DNA of 64,000 nucleotides from an uncultured Phascolarctobacterium sp. (GCA_958448515.1 CAUDEF010000007.1:40351-104350), one strand, 5' to 3'; numbered from the stretch's first letter, positions 36,816 to 46,656 are shown. Program-made: numbers and translations. Notes: generated by a model from the letters alone, not told the origin.

Positions 36816-37040
36816 TTAATATAATCTGGGAAAATATTTAAAAATTATGTAAAATCCTGCTGACATGGCAATAAACATTGTAAATGAGTCATAATCTATT
36901 TTTCCTGTTGCCATGGTATTCACTCCGGCTATAAAAATCATATTAAGCCATATAAATGCATATGCACACAAAAAAATACGCACATAAAAAGGTGGTTTTT
37001 TATATGGACTTGCATTATTTTTATCATTTTCACTGTTCAT
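36816..37040 (-). CDS. Small two-helix membrane protein, unknown
   Basis: 74 residues from the ATG at 37040, which overlaps the end of rmuC by 11 nt; the frame extends upstream to a TTG without support. Two predicted membrane helices (FYVRIFLCAYAFIWLNMIFIA and a second near MFIAMSAGFYIIFKYF). No clear ribosome site and no recognised family; coupling to rmuC is likely. Confidence 0.6.
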   Translation of the reverse strand: MNSENDKNNASPYKKPPFYVRIFLCAYAFIWLNMIFIAGVNTMATGKIDYDSFTMFIAMSAGFYIIFKYFPRLY

Positions 37041-38178
37041 ATTTTTGTACACTTTCTGATCTGCTGTTGAGTTCTTCAACTTTGCCTATATTCTTTTGCA
37101 GTATGTTAGCACGTTTTACTGCACTTTCAATAGAATTTTCTGCCTCAATAAGCTTTTTACCTGTTTTCTCTAAGGACATTGCAAGTTTATTAACATCATT
37201 TTTTATACCGGATAAAAGCTCCCAAACTTTTTCATTATTTTGCTGAATGGCAATTGTTCTGAATCCTATCTGCAAGCTGTTTAAAAGTGCAGTTAAAGTG
37301 GTAGGCCCTGCAATACATACACGATAGGTATTTTGCAGCAAATCTACAAGCCCGGGTATATTCACAGCTTCATTAAACAACCCTTCACTTGATAAATACA
37401 TTACCGCAAAATCAGTTGAATAAGGAGGCTTAATATACTTATCCCTGATATCTTTAGCTTCACTTTTTATTCTTTTTTCCAGCTGCTTAAGTGCATTTGC
37501 AGCTGCATCTGCGTCCCCGCACTCTCTGGCGGACAACAGGCGCTGATAGTCTTCCTGAGGAAATTTAGCATCAACAGGCAATAATATATTTTTATCACCA
37601 CTCGGAATAATTAATGCAAATTCTACCCTGCAGCCACTGCCCTTTTCAATCTCTGCATTTTCAACAACCATAGTTTTCGGTAAAACATCATATATTAAGG
37701 CAGCCAGCTGCATCTCGCCCCAGATACCTCTTGTTTTTACATTAGTCAAAATACGTTTTAAATCGTTTACACCACCTGCAAGAGTCTGCATTTCGCCAAT
37801 TCCCCTGTGCATTTCTTCCAGTCTTGCACTGACCATGGAAAATTTTTTATCCAGAGATTCATTAAGCCTTTCATCAACAGTAAATCTTATCTGCTCAAGG
37901 CTCTGATTTGTTAAGTCAGCCAGCCGGGCAACTCGTTTATCAATCTGCTCGCTTAGCTTATCTGAATTACTCTGATTTTCTATTCTCGTAGCTCTTGCCA
38001 ATGTATTTTGCTCTGTACGTAAATCCCTTGTTGTTTCATAAAATAATCTTTCCAGTGCTTCTATCTGCTTTACAAATTCAGTATCATTATGTTTGCTGCT
38101 GTTTTTTATAAAAATAATCAGTAAAATTATTATAATAAGCATTAATACAGCTATTATAGCAAGTAATAAATTATCCAT
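37030..38178 (-). CDS. rmuC: RmuC family DNA recombination protein
   Basis: RmuC limits inversion between short repeats in E. coli; mechanism unclear. 382 residues: N-terminal membrane helix (about 4-24), long coiled coil (30-125), then a nuclease-like core with VKTRGIWGEMQLAALI, LPVDAKFPQEDYQRLL and FAVMYLSSEGLF. GGAGGAAAA precedes the ATG. Confidence 0.93.
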   Translation of the reverse strand: MDNLLLAIIAVLMLIIIILLIIFIKNSSKHNDTEFVKQIEALERLFYETTRDLRTEQNTLARATRIENQSNSDKLSEQIDKRVARLADLTNQSLEQIRFTVDERLNESLDKKFSMVSARLEEMHRGIGEMQTLAGGVNDLKRILTNVKTRGIWGEMQLAALIYDVLPKTMVVENAEIEKGSGCRVEFALIIPSGDKNILLPVDAKFPQEDYQRLLSARECGDADAAANALKQLEKRIKSEAKDIRDKYIKPPYSTDFAVMYLSSEGLFNEAVNIPGLVDLLQNTYRVCIAGPTTLTALLNSLQIGFRTIAIQQNNEKVWELLSGIKNDVNKLAMSLEKTGKKLIEAENSIESAVKRANILQKNIGKVEELNSRSESVQKYEQ

Positions 38179-38211
38179 TTTTCCTCCATTGAACAGTAAA
38201 TTTTACTCACT

Positions 38212-38241
38212 ATTATAGCAAATTGTCATTTTATTTGACAA
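38212..38241 (-). promoter_or_regulatory. rmuC promoter overlapping an inverted repeat
   Basis: TTGTCA (38236-38241), 18-nt spacer and TATAAT (38212-38217) on the minus strand. The stretch 38224-38241 is TTGTCA-n6/7-TGACAA, an inverted repeat that could be the operator of the divergent TetR gene. Confidence 0.55.
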
Positions 38242-38322
38242 AATTTCAAAAACTATTTCTTTAATTTTCTTTTAGTGTATAATTAACTTAACTAAATGTT
38301 TAATCAATTTGCGAGGTAAAAT

Positions 38323-38928
38323 ATGTCAGAAATTTCTAACAATATCAGTGAAAGCGCTAATAAAATTTTACAGGCATCCATACAGCTTTTTGCAGGAAAT
38401 AATTTTAATGCAGTATCTATCAAACAAATTGCTGCTGCAAGCGGCGTCAACAGCGCGCTTATATCGTACTATTTCGGAGGCAAAAAAAATCTTTATCAGG
38501 AAGTTTTGACAGTTCAGTCCGAGCTTTTTGCTGAGCTGACCGAAAAAATACGTAATCTTGATACTACCCCTTTAAATAAATTGCATAGCTACGTAAATTC
38601 TATTGCCGAATTGCAGCAGACTCACCCACACTGTATTCATCTTATTTACAGAGAATTACTTTCACCTCAGCCAATGTTTGAAAACTTTGTAAAAAACAAG
38701 CTTTACAAGGTTCATCAGTTTATGACAGAGCTTGTATCAGAAGCTATTGCCTGCGGAGAAATATCCAGTAAAATGCAGCCAACACATGTTGCTTTTACAT
38801 TGGAAAGTATCATTATGTTCTTCTTTTTGACTCATAGTCAGGTAAGAGATTTAGGAAATTTTGAAGAAGGAAAAGAAATTGATTATTTGAGTCAGACTCT
38901 TAATACCTATCTGGCATCTCTCAGCTGA
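38323..38928 (+). CDS. TetR/AcrR family regulator
   Basis: 201-residue repressor with N-terminal helix-turn-helix (about 10-57; ANKILQASIQLFAGNNFNAV, IAAASGVNSALISYYFGGK) and a C-terminal ligand domain of the CerR/YbiH-like type. GAGGTAAAAT precedes the ATG. It lies 16 nt upstream of the RND adaptor, so it probably controls the pump and itself. Confidence 0.93.
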   Translation: MSEISNNISESANKILQASIQLFAGNNFNAVSIKQIAAASGVNSALISYYFGGKKNLYQEVLTVQSELFAELTEKIRNLDTTPLNKLHSYVNSIAELQQTHPHCIHLIYRELLSPQPMFENFVKNKLYKVHQFMTELVSEAIACGEISSKMQPTHVAFTLESIIMFFFLTHSQVRDLGNFEEGKEIDYLSQTLNTYLASLS

Positions 38929-38944
38929 TAAGGAGGTTCTGCAT

Positions 38945-40045
38945 ATGCCTACTTTAAAAAATAAAAAAGTTATTGCAGGTATTCTAACTGTTGTTTTAGT
39001 TTTAATCTGCTGGCAGCTCTACAGTTCCTTAAGGGAAAAACCGGAACAGAAAACGTATATTCCTTATGTTAAAACTGTTACCATCGGCAAAACAGACCTT
39101 TCTGAAGCAGATGTCTTCCCCGGTGAAGTACGCGGCAGATATGAAAGTAATCTGTCTTTTCAGGTTACCGGAAAAATCACTGCCCGTCTTGTTAATATAG
39201 GTGACAGCGTACAAAAAAATCAGATTTTAATGCAGTTAGATCCTAAAGATGTTCTGCAAATTGTGGAAAACAGCAATGCGCAATATGCTTCTGCTTTGGC
39301 AAACCAAAAGCTTGCAGAAGATAATGCGCAGCGTTACGCATCATTATATGCCAGCGGAGCCGTAAGCAAAGCCTCTCTTGACCAGTATAACACTCAGCTT
39401 GAAGCAGCTAATGCAGCGTTAAGACAGGCTCAGGCTCAGGTTAACAGCAGTCAGAATCAGCTTGACTATACTACTTTACGCAGTGATATTGATGGTATAG
39501 TTGCCAATATATCAGGCGAAGCAGGTCAGATTGCTGCAGCAGGAACACCTGTAGCTACGGTAATAAAAAACGGTGAGCGCGAGATACAGATTGATATTCC
39601 TGAAAATAAGCTGAAAAATATAAAAATTAATCAGCAGGCTTATATAACTTTCTGGGCTCTCAATAACCTTCAGGTTACCGGATCTGTCAGAGAAATATCT
39701 CCGGTTGCTGACCCTGTTACCAGAACTTATCAGACACGTGTTGCAATCAGTGATATGCCCTCTGAAGCAAAGCTTGGCATGACAGCTAAAGTTACCTTCC
39801 CGAAAACAGAAAAAAATGAAACAGTTCTCCCTCTTAACTGCATTTATCAAATAAATAATCAGCCTCAGGTATGGGTAATTCAGAATGAGCGTGTACAGCT
39901 ACGCAATATTGAAGTAGCATCTTACTCAGGCAATAAAGTAATAGTTAAAAGCGGTTTAAAAAATGGCGATATAGTAGTTATCAGCGGAATCGATAAGCTT
40001 ATTGAAAATCAGCAGGTAAAAGTCACTGAAAGTGGTGATCTGTAA
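38945..40045 (+). CDS. RND efflux periplasmic adaptor (membrane fusion protein)
   Basis: Links an RND pump to an outer-membrane channel. 366 residues: N-terminal helix (8-27) without a good lipobox, lipoyl halves near ESNLSFQVTGKITARLVNIG and LDYTTLRSDIDGIVANISGE, a short alpha hairpin between them, beta-barrel and membrane-proximal domains. AAGGAGGTTCTGCAT precedes the ATG. Its stop overlaps the pump start (TAATG). Confidence 0.93.
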   Translation: MPTLKNKKVIAGILTVVLVLICWQLYSSLREKPEQKTYIPYVKTVTIGKTDLSEADVFPGEVRGRYESNLSFQVTGKITARLVNIGDSVQKNQILMQLDPKDVLQIVENSNAQYASALANQKLAEDNAQRYASLYASGAVSKASLDQYNTQLEAANAALRQAQAQVNSSQNQLDYTTLRSDIDGIVANISGEAGQIAAAGTPVATVIKNGEREIQIDIPENKLKNIKINQQAYITFWALNNLQVTGSVREISPVADPVTRTYQTRVAISDMPSEAKLGMTAKVTFPKTEKNETVLPLNCIYQINNQPQVWVIQNERVQLRNIEVASYSGNKVIVKSGLKNGDIVVISGIDKLIENQQVKVTESGDL

Positions 40046-43000
40046 TGAAGCAAAACAACTGGGCTGAATGGTCCATCAAACATAGGCAGATTGTTTATTT
40101 TTTTGCTTTTCTTGTTCTTGTTATGGGAATTTACTCTTTTAAATCCCTTGGACGCAGTGAAGACCCTAACTTTACAGTCAAGCAGATGGTTGTTTCCGCT
40201 GCATGGCCCGGAGCCAGCGCAGCAGATGTTGAACACTATCTTACAAACGAACTGGAAAAACAGATTCAAAACGTCCCCAACGTAGATAAAATTACCAGTT
40301 ACTCCAGACCAGGCGTAAGCGTTATTACAGTTTATCTAAAAGACGAAGTCCCCGGCAATCAGGTTCGTCAGCACTGGCTTGAACTTAGAAATATGGTAAA
40401 TGATATCTCCGGAAATCTTCCAGCGGGAACGTTAGGACCATTTTACAACGACAGATTTGACGATGTTTACGGCAATATCTATGCTCTTACAGGAAATGAT
40501 TTTTCTTATGAAGAAATGCGTCGTTATGCTGAAAAAATACGCCTTATTTTTACTTCTGTACCCGACGTCAAAAAAGTAGAATTAATAGGTGTGCAGGATG
40601 AAAAAATATTTATACAGATGGACACCGCCAAATTGTCACAGCTTGGTCTTGATATTAACACCATAGCTTCTCTGATTAAGGCTCAAACTGCAGTTACTCC
40701 GTCTGGAATGATTGAAACAGATACATCAAATGTTTATCTGCGTCTTTCAGGATCTCCGGAAAGTGTTACAAATATACAAAACATTTTAATTAATGTTAAC
40801 GGAAGATCTTTTCGCCTTGGTGATATTGCTGAAGTAACAAGAAGCTATGAAGACCCTCCAGCAAGCAAAATGTATTTTAACGGACAGCCTGCTTTAGGTA
40901 TAGCAATTTCTATGGATGACGGCGGCGATAATATTGCCCTGGGAGAAAATCTGAAAAATGAAATTATAAAAATAAAACAGGAATTGCCTTTGGGATTAGA
41001 AATCAATCAGGTTGCCAATCAGCCCGAGGTAGTTAAAAACTCTATCAGCGAATTTTCTGAAAGCCTTTATGAAGCAATTTTAATCGTTCTTGCGGTAAGC
41101 CTGTTCTCTCTTGGCAGAAGAAGCGGATATGTTATATCTTGCTGTATTCCATTAATTTTACTGGGAACATTTTCTGTAATGTTTGCTCTTGGCATTGATC
41201 TGCACAAAATCTCTTTAGGCGCACTTGTTATCTCTCTCGGTATGCTTGTAGATGACGCTATTGTTGTAGTAGAGCTTATGGAAGTAAAAATGTCCGAAGG
41301 CTGGGATCGTCTTAAGGCAGCGTCGTACGCATTTCAAACTTGCGCATGGCCACTTTTAACAGGAACGGTTATTACCTGTCTTGGATTTATGCCAATTGCA
41401 TTTTCTCAGGCCAGTGCATCTGAGTTTGCATTCAGTCTTTTTCCCGTAATGACTGTAACTCTGCTTTTCTCCTGGGTAGTATCAGCAACACTGGCGCCTG
41501 TTTTAGGTTATGAATGGATAAAACCTGCTGTTATAAAAAAAGAAAATTTTAATACTGCATTTTATAATGGTTTTCGCAAACTTTTATCTGTATCCTTAAA
41601 GCATCGCCTTACGGTTATTACCTTTACAATTATCTTGTTTATTTTCTCAATTTTTATGATAAGGTTTATCAAGCAGGAGTTTTTCCCTGCTTCTGTACGG
41701 CCGGAACTGCTTGTGGAGCTTAACACGCCTGAAGGATCATCTATAAAAGCAACTGATACTGCAGCCAGAAAGCTTACTGACCTTATAAAAAATGATGCAG
41801 AGCTGGACAGTGTCGCCACATATGTTGGTGAAAGTGCTCCGCGTTTTGTACTGGTTCTTGATCCGGTTCAGCCACGCAGTAACTATGCACAGCTTGTAGT
41901 CGTAGCCAAAGATATTGAAAGCAGAAAGCATCTGGAAAAGAAGATTCATCAACTTGCAGAAGAACATCTTCCTGAAACTACCATATTTACTCGTACTATT
42001 CCTCTTGGACCGCCTTCTCCGTATCCTGTAATGATCAGAGTCAGTGCAGCTAACGCCCAGGATGCCAAATTATATGCGCAGAAAGTACGTAATGTTATGG
42101 TTCAGGATCCTGATATAACAGCAACACGCTTTGACTGGATGGAGCAATCCAGAGCCGTAAAAATAGCAATTGATAACGATAAACTTATCCAAATGGGCTT
42201 AACCAGACAAAACGTTGCCCTTGCACTTCAATCGCAAATTTCCGGATATACTGTTGCAAATTATCTGGAAAATGACAAGGAAATCGATATTGTCTTTCGT
42301 TTGGAAGCTGCCGACAGAAAAGACATCTCTCAGCTTGAAACTATCTCCATACCAACTGCCGGCGGTGCTGTACCCTTGTCACAAATAGCTGATATTGAAT
42401 ATGCCAGTGAAGATACCATGATATGGAGACGTAACCTTGTTCCCACAATAACAGTAAGCGGCAGCATAACGGATGATGTTACAGGCAACGATGTTACGTC
42501 CAGAATATTCGACAAACTTGCTGATCTGCGAAAGAATCTGCCGGCAGGAGTTACTATTGAAATAGGCGGATCTCTTGAAGACAGCAATAAAACTTTAAAC
42601 CATCTGCTAAAGCCTGTACCCGTCATGATAGTCCTGATGATGATACTGCTGATGTTACAGTTACAGGATGTACGTAAGCTTTTTGTAATTTTATGTACTG
42701 CTCCTTTAGGTATAATAGGCGTTATATGGGGACTGCTGATATTTAATTCTACTTTAGGATTTATGGCAGAACTTGGAATTCTGGCTCTTACAGGTATAAT
42801 TATCCGCAACAGTGTTGTATTAATAGACCAGATACAGCAGCATCTTGATATGGGAATGCGTCCTTATGATGCCATAATAGAATCTGCTATCGTAAGATTC
42901 AGACCTATTATGCTGGCAGCCTTTACTACTGTACTTGGGCTTATACCACTCTTTGCCAGTGTATTCTGGAACGCTATTGCTGTAGCGATAGCAGCCGGAT

Positions 43001-43074
43001 TAACAGGCGCAACCTTACTGACACTTGTAGTTTTGCCTGTTATTTACTCAATGGTCTTTCGTATAAAAAACTGA
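40045..43074 (+). CDS. RND family efflux permease (AcrB-like, HAE1)
   Basis: Trimeric proton-driven pump, 1009 residues with twelve helices and two large periplasmic loops. RSEDPNFTVKQMVVSAAWPG near the start and the TM4 block ISLGMLVDDAIVVVELME hold the proton-relay Asp pair; repeated in the second half as GILALTGIIIRNSVVLIDQI, where the pair is replaced as usual. No outer-membrane factor (TolC) gene adjoins, so the channel must be encoded elsewhere. Its presence shows the host has two membranes. Confidence 0.95.
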   Translation: MKQNNWAEWSIKHRQIVYFFAFLVLVMGIYSFKSLGRSEDPNFTVKQMVVSAAWPGASAADVEHYLTNELEKQIQNVPNVDKITSYSRPGVSVITVYLKDEVPGNQVRQHWLELRNMVNDISGNLPAGTLGPFYNDRFDDVYGNIYALTGNDFSYEEMRRYAEKIRLIFTSVPDVKKVELIGVQDEKIFIQMDTAKLSQLGLDINTIASLIKAQTAVTPSGMIETDTSNVYLRLSGSPESVTNIQNILINVNGRSFRLGDIAEVTRSYEDPPASKMYFNGQPALGIAISMDDGGDNIALGENLKNEIIKIKQELPLGLEINQVANQPEVVKNSISEFSESLYEAILIVLAVSLFSLGRRSGYVISCCIPLILLGTFSVMFALGIDLHKISLGALVISLGMLVDDAIVVVELMEVKMSEGWDRLKAASYAFQTCAWPLLTGTVITCLGFMPIAFSQASASEFAFSLFPVMTVTLLFSWVVSATLAPVLGYEWIKPAVIKKENFNTAFYNGFRKLLSVSLKHRLTVITFTIILFIFSIFMIRFIKQEFFPASVRPELLVELNTPEGSSIKATDTAARKLTDLIKNDAELDSVATYVGESAPRFVLVLDPVQPRSNYAQLVVVAKDIESRKHLEKKIHQLAEEHLPETTIFTRTIPLGPPSPYPVMIRVSAANAQDAKLYAQKVRNVMVQDPDITATRFDWMEQSRAVKIAIDNDKLIQMGLTRQNVALALQSQISGYTVANYLENDKEIDIVFRLEAADRKDISQLETISIPTAGGAVPLSQIADIEYASEDTMIWRRNLVPTITVSGSITDDVTGNDVTSRIFDKLADLRKNLPAGVTIEIGGSLEDSNKTLNHLLKPVPVMIVLMMILLMLQLQDVRKLFVILCTAPLGIIGVIWGLLIFNSTLGFMAELGILALTGIIIRNSVVLIDQIQQHLDMGMRPYDAIIESAIVRFRPIMLAAFTTVLGLIPLFASVFWNAIAVAIAAGLTGATLLTLVVLPVIYSMVFRIKN

Positions 43075-43088
43075 CCAGCAAAAATAAA

Positions 43089-43119
43089 AAACGAAGATTT
43101 CATTAAGAAATCTTCGTTT
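43089..43119. terminator. Bidirectional terminator between RND pump and racemase
   Basis: Perfect 13-bp stem AAACGAAGATTTC / GAAATCTTCGTTT, 5-nt loop, A/T-rich flanks; serves two convergent genes. Confidence 0.9.
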
Positions 43120-43121
43120 CT

Positions 43122-43829
43122 TTATTTCTCCACATACAATTCCTTTACAACAGCATCTACTAAGGAGCCAATGCTTGATACAGATTTTTCTGCCGGTAAC
43201 CCTGAAGCATCATAACCTAACGGCAATTCTGTACATGCTGTCATCAGCGGCAAATTCTTTTCATTCCATAATTCATAAGCCAAATCTTTAAATAATAAAC
43301 CAGCAGCATACAGATTATTTTCTTTAACTTTATAAATAATCTGCTGAGCTGTATCACTCTGCTGATCATTGGGAATAAAAAGTTTATAGCCATATTTATC
43401 AGCATATTTCTGATAAATACCGGTTGCTCTTGTACCCTTTGTAGAAAGCATCCACGCACCTTCCGGTGACAATTTTTGCGCTGCCAAAACGGTTGCTTCT
43501 ACTATATGTACTAATGGTACAGGAAGTTCATCTTTAAACTGGTCGATAAAATAATGTGCAGTGTTGCACGGAACAGCTAATACATCTGCTCCCATATCAC
43601 ATAATTTCAGCAAATCAGACTTTATCTGCAATAAAGGACTTTCACCACATCCCAATATAGCTGATGATCTGTCCGGAATATCAGAGTCGCCAATCATATA
43701 AACAACAGGATGCTCCTGATCCTTTTCTGCCGGACATTTTAAAGCTAAAACCCTTAAAAATTCTGCTGCTGCAGCCGGTCCCATACCTCCAAGAACACCT
43801 AGTTTTTTTCCATTCTTTTTCAATGCCAC
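43122..43829 (-). CDS. Aspartate/glutamate racemase family protein
   Basis: PLP-independent amino-acid racemase with two catalytic cysteines: AVPCNTAH near residue 90 and TACTELPLGY near 195; GVLGGMGPAAAAEF at the start. No ATG; GTG at 43829 is chosen since AAAGAAGTGAT, close to the anti-Shine-Dalgarno complement, lies just before it; an earlier GTG at 43847 has no site. Asp versus Glu preference is unknown. Confidence 0.9.
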   Translation of the reverse strand: MALKKNGKKLGVLGGMGPAAAAEFLRVLALKCPAEKDQEHPVVYMIGDSDIPDRSSAILGCGESPLLQIKSDLLKLCDMGADVLAVPCNTAHYFIDQFKDELPVPLVHIVEATVLAAQKLSPEGAWMLSTKGTRATGIYQKYADKYGYKLFIPNDQQSDTAQQIIYKVKENNLYAAGLLFKDLAYELWNEKNLPLMTACTELPLGYDASGLPAEKSVSSIGSLVDAVVKELYVEK

Positions 43830-43916
43830 ATTAATCACTTCTTTCACTAGAACTAATGAACTGATAATAAGTTTAACACAATAACTGCTCTAATACTATC
43901 TTTATTTTTATTCTGA

Positions 43917-43945
43917 TTGACAGTATTTTAATGCAGAAGTAAAAT
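43917..43945 (+). promoter_or_regulatory. Promoter of the YbaK-like gene
   Basis: Consensus TTGACA (43917-43922), 17-nt spacer, TAAAAT (43940-43945). Confidence 0.75.
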
Positions 43946-43977
43946 ATTATTAATTATTAGGAAACGAGGTATCCATT

Positions 43978-44457
43978 ATGTCCATAGAAAAGGTACGTAA
44001 CTATTTTAAAACTTTCAATATAGAAGATCGCGTTATTGAATTTGCTACATCAAGCGCAACTGTTGAACTTGCTGCTCAGGCAGCTGGCTGTGAACCAGCA
44101 CGAATTGCCAAAACACTTTCTTTTAAAGTAAACGACAAATGCATTTTAATTGTTACTGCAGGTGACAGTAAAATAGATAATTCTAAATATAAACACTTCT
44201 TTGGCGTTAAGGCAAAAATGCTTACAGCTGAAGAAGTAGAACCTTTAATCGGACATGCCATAGGCGGAGTTTGTCCCTTTGCTGTAAACGATAATGTAGA
44301 GGTATATCTTGATATTTCCTTAAAGCGCTTTAATACATTTTTCCCTGCCTGCGGCAGTCATAACAGCGCCATAGAACTTACACCAGACGAACTTGAAAAA
44401 TATTCCAGCAACTGTAAAGGTTGGTTTGACCTGTGCAAAGGCTGGCAGGAAAATTAA
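43978..44457 (+). CDS. YbaK/EbsC-type aminoacyl-tRNA deacylase
   Basis: Trans-editing enzyme of the INS/YbaK fold, removing wrong amino acids from tRNA (Cys- or Ala-tRNA-Pro in relatives). 159 residues with EPARIAKTLSFKVNDKCILI, SKYKHFFGVKAKMLTAEEV and GHAIGGVCPFAV. ProS in this window has its own editing domain, so this copy may have a different specificity. Confidence 0.9.
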   Translation: MSIEKVRNYFKTFNIEDRVIEFATSSATVELAAQAAGCEPARIAKTLSFKVNDKCILIVTAGDSKIDNSKYKHFFGVKAKMLTAEEVEPLIGHAIGGVCPFAVNDNVEVYLDISLKRFNTFFPACGSHNSAIELTPDELEKYSSNCKGWFDLCKGWQEN

Positions 44458-44460
44458 AAT

Positions 44461-44494
44461 AAGGACTGTATTGAAAAATATCAATACAGTCCTT
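44461..44494. terminator. Bidirectional terminator
   Basis: Perfect 14-bp stem AAGGACTGTATTGA / TCAATACAGTCCTT between two convergent genes, with ATTTTTT on the plus side and TTATTTTAATTTT on the minus side. Confidence 0.9.
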
Positions 44495-44499
44495 ATTTT

Positions 44500-46656
44500 T
44501 TATAACAGCAAAATACTTATAATGACAGCATTTAAAAGTATTATTAACGTAACATACAAAGAATCAAGGTATGTGCCGCTATAATAATAAAGCGCTCCGC
44601 AGGCAAACGGAATAAACAAAAAGTTTAAAAGAATGCTTATTTTTACATTACTCTTTATTTTTTGCATCATATATTCACTTATTTTAATTGTCTGTAAAAT
44701 GAGACTTAAATCACGTTGCAAGAAGGTTATATTAGCATTTTCATTCAGCCTGTCACCTAAGCTTATGCTTATATCCGCACAGGACTGAAGCTTTCTGTCA
44801 CAATTATTATTGCTCACCAGTGCCACATACTCCCCTGCCTGCTGCATACTTCTGATCAGCTGATACTTATCAGCAGCAGACAAATCAGCAATATATTTTT
44901 GAATAGCCAAATTTTTTGCAACACGTTCTCCTGCCTGGCTGTTATCACCGGAAATCATGATAGTACGAAGTCCGCTGTCATTAATTGCTTTCAAGGCCAA
45001 ACTATCTTCCTCAAACATTTCTTCAGCAACAGCAAATAAAGCACAGATATGTCTTCCGGCAGCAAGATAAACAATAAAATTTCCTTCACTGCCAAGAAGC
45101 TCAGCCTCTCTCCTTACTTCTCCATTTATCAGGCACTTATCTTTTATAAACTCATCTGTTCCTAAAAAAATTCTGGTATTCTGACATAAAGCGCTGATGC
45201 CCTTACCTATATCTTCCTTTACCTTTGAGCACTCAATTAAATCTTCAGCACTTACAAGTTCCCTAAAGCATTCTGAAAACGGATGTATACTGTTTTGTAC
45301 AAGAGAAGCCGCCAGACAAACTGCAGCTTTTTCGTTTACACCATTAAAAGTTTTTATATGCGTACAAATAAATTTATTTTTAGTTAATGTTCCGGTTTTA
45401 CTCAGTAAAACAGAAGATATTTTTCCAGCATTAATAATAGCCTGAGCACTTTTATAGATGATACCTTTTTTAGCACCACTTTTGGCAGCATTAAGAAATG
45501 GCACAGTAGCAGCAATATATAAAAAGCAGGGGCTTGCCAGCAATAAAACAGCCAGCCCTGTATTAACAGCAAAATTAAGATTACCAGTGTAAAAAAGCCA
45601 GTTTATAGCAGTAAGAACAGTTATAACAGCTATAACAGGAATAAAAATCGCTGCCTTTTTCTGCTCTGAAAATAAGTCTGACAAATTGATATACGCATTA
45701 CTTTTTTTACTTGATGCAGAGCGGGGAATATCATCAATTTTTACATAAAGCTCCCCATTAATAACAAAAGATCCGGCAAAAACTTTACTTCCCCTGGACT
45801 TATTTACAGGTCTGCTTACTCCATTTACTCCGCTTTCATCTACTACAGCTTCTCCAGAAACAACAATTCCATCTCCGACAATTTTACTTTCAGAATCAAA
45901 AAAAATTATGTCTTTCGGAAAGATCATATCTTCAGAAACTTCAACAGTACAATCATTTTTACATAACATAACCTTTACCGGGCATTCATTTTTCTCCATG
46001 CCACAGCAATTATCGTTTATCAGCGCAATCCTATCTTTAAAATATTCTCCCAGATAAGCAAAAAACAATATCAGACATATGGGCGCAAAATATAAGCCAG
46101 AGACAAATTCTCTTTTGCCAGATATAATATTCGCCATACTGAACAGACTATATAAAAAAGCTGTACTGCAAGCTACAGCAATAACAGAATACATTCGTGG
46201 CTCTCCATAAAGAAGATCTTTCAGGCCATTTGTAATAAAGCCACGCATTTTTATTATAAGCGGCAAAGTTAAAAGAAATAACGCAACAGATATGAAGGTA
46301 ACTGCATCATATTTATAAGCTATAAAGTTCTTACTCATAAGAAACATTACAACGTTCAAAACAACAGCAACTACGCATACTGATGCATATAAAAATATGT
46401 TCTTACGGCTTTTTTCTAAAATTTCTTCTTTGCCTGTCTCTTCAATATCATCAAAACTTGCTTCATAACCACATCTATCAACTGCAGCTTTTAATAACTC
46501 TGCGTCTGTATCATCAGCAGTACGGATTTTAGCCCTGGCTGTTACAATATCAATATCAGCAGCATCAACGCCTGCCACGCTCTTAACTATTCTTTCTATG
46601 CTTGTAACATCAAGTACCGAATGCATCCCCTTGATTTTTAAAACAATTAATTTCAT
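44500..46656 (-). CDS. P1B-type heavy-metal ATPase homologue with all key catalytic motifs altered (pseudoenzyme)
   Basis: The 718-residue protein keeps the complete P1B architecture: N-terminal HMA-like domain (1-70), eight membrane helices, actuator, P and N domains. The invariant phosphorylation motif DKTGT reads SKTGT (Ser419, codon AGT at 45400-45402). The metal-binding CPC of helix 6 is SPC; the HMA site GMHCxxC is GMHSVLD; the actuator TGE is NGV (VDESGVNGVSRPV); the hinge GDGxND is replaced by SNNNCDRKL. The N-domain HP pair (SIHPFSE) and SGDN remain. It cannot form the aspartyl phosphate. ATG at 46656 after GGAGG; earlier in-frame starts lack a site. Clean open frame, good promoter and terminator argue for a retained function, perhaps sensing or a regulatory partner. 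Confidence 0.9.
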   Translation of the reverse strand: MKLIVLKIKGMHSVLDVTSIERIVKSVAGVDAADIDIVTARAKIRTADDTDAELLKAAVDRCGYEASFDDIEETGKEEILEKSRKNIFLYASVCVVAVVLNVVMFLMSKNFIAYKYDAVTFISVALFLLTLPLIIKMRGFITNGLKDLLYGEPRMYSVIAVACSTAFLYSLFSMANIISGKREFVSGLYFAPICLILFFAYLGEYFKDRIALINDNCCGMEKNECPVKVMLCKNDCTVEVSEDMIFPKDIIFFDSESKIVGDGIVVSGEAVVDESGVNGVSRPVNKSRGSKVFAGSFVINGELYVKIDDIPRSASSKKSNAYINLSDLFSEQKKAAIFIPVIAVITVLTAINWLFYTGNLNFAVNTGLAVLLLASPCFLYIAATVPFLNAAKSGAKKGIIYKSAQAIINAGKISSVLLSKTGTLTKNKFICTHIKTFNGVNEKAAVCLAASLVQNSIHPFSECFRELVSAEDLIECSKVKEDIGKGISALCQNTRIFLGTDEFIKDKCLINGEVRREAELLGSEGNFIVYLAAGRHICALFAVAEEMFEEDSLALKAINDSGLRTIMISGDNSQAGERVAKNLAIQKYIADLSAADKYQLIRSMQQAGEYVALVSNNNCDRKLQSCADISISLGDRLNENANITFLQRDLSLILQTIKISEYMMQKIKSNVKISILLNFLFIPFACGALYYYSGTYLDSLYVTLIILLNAVIISILLL

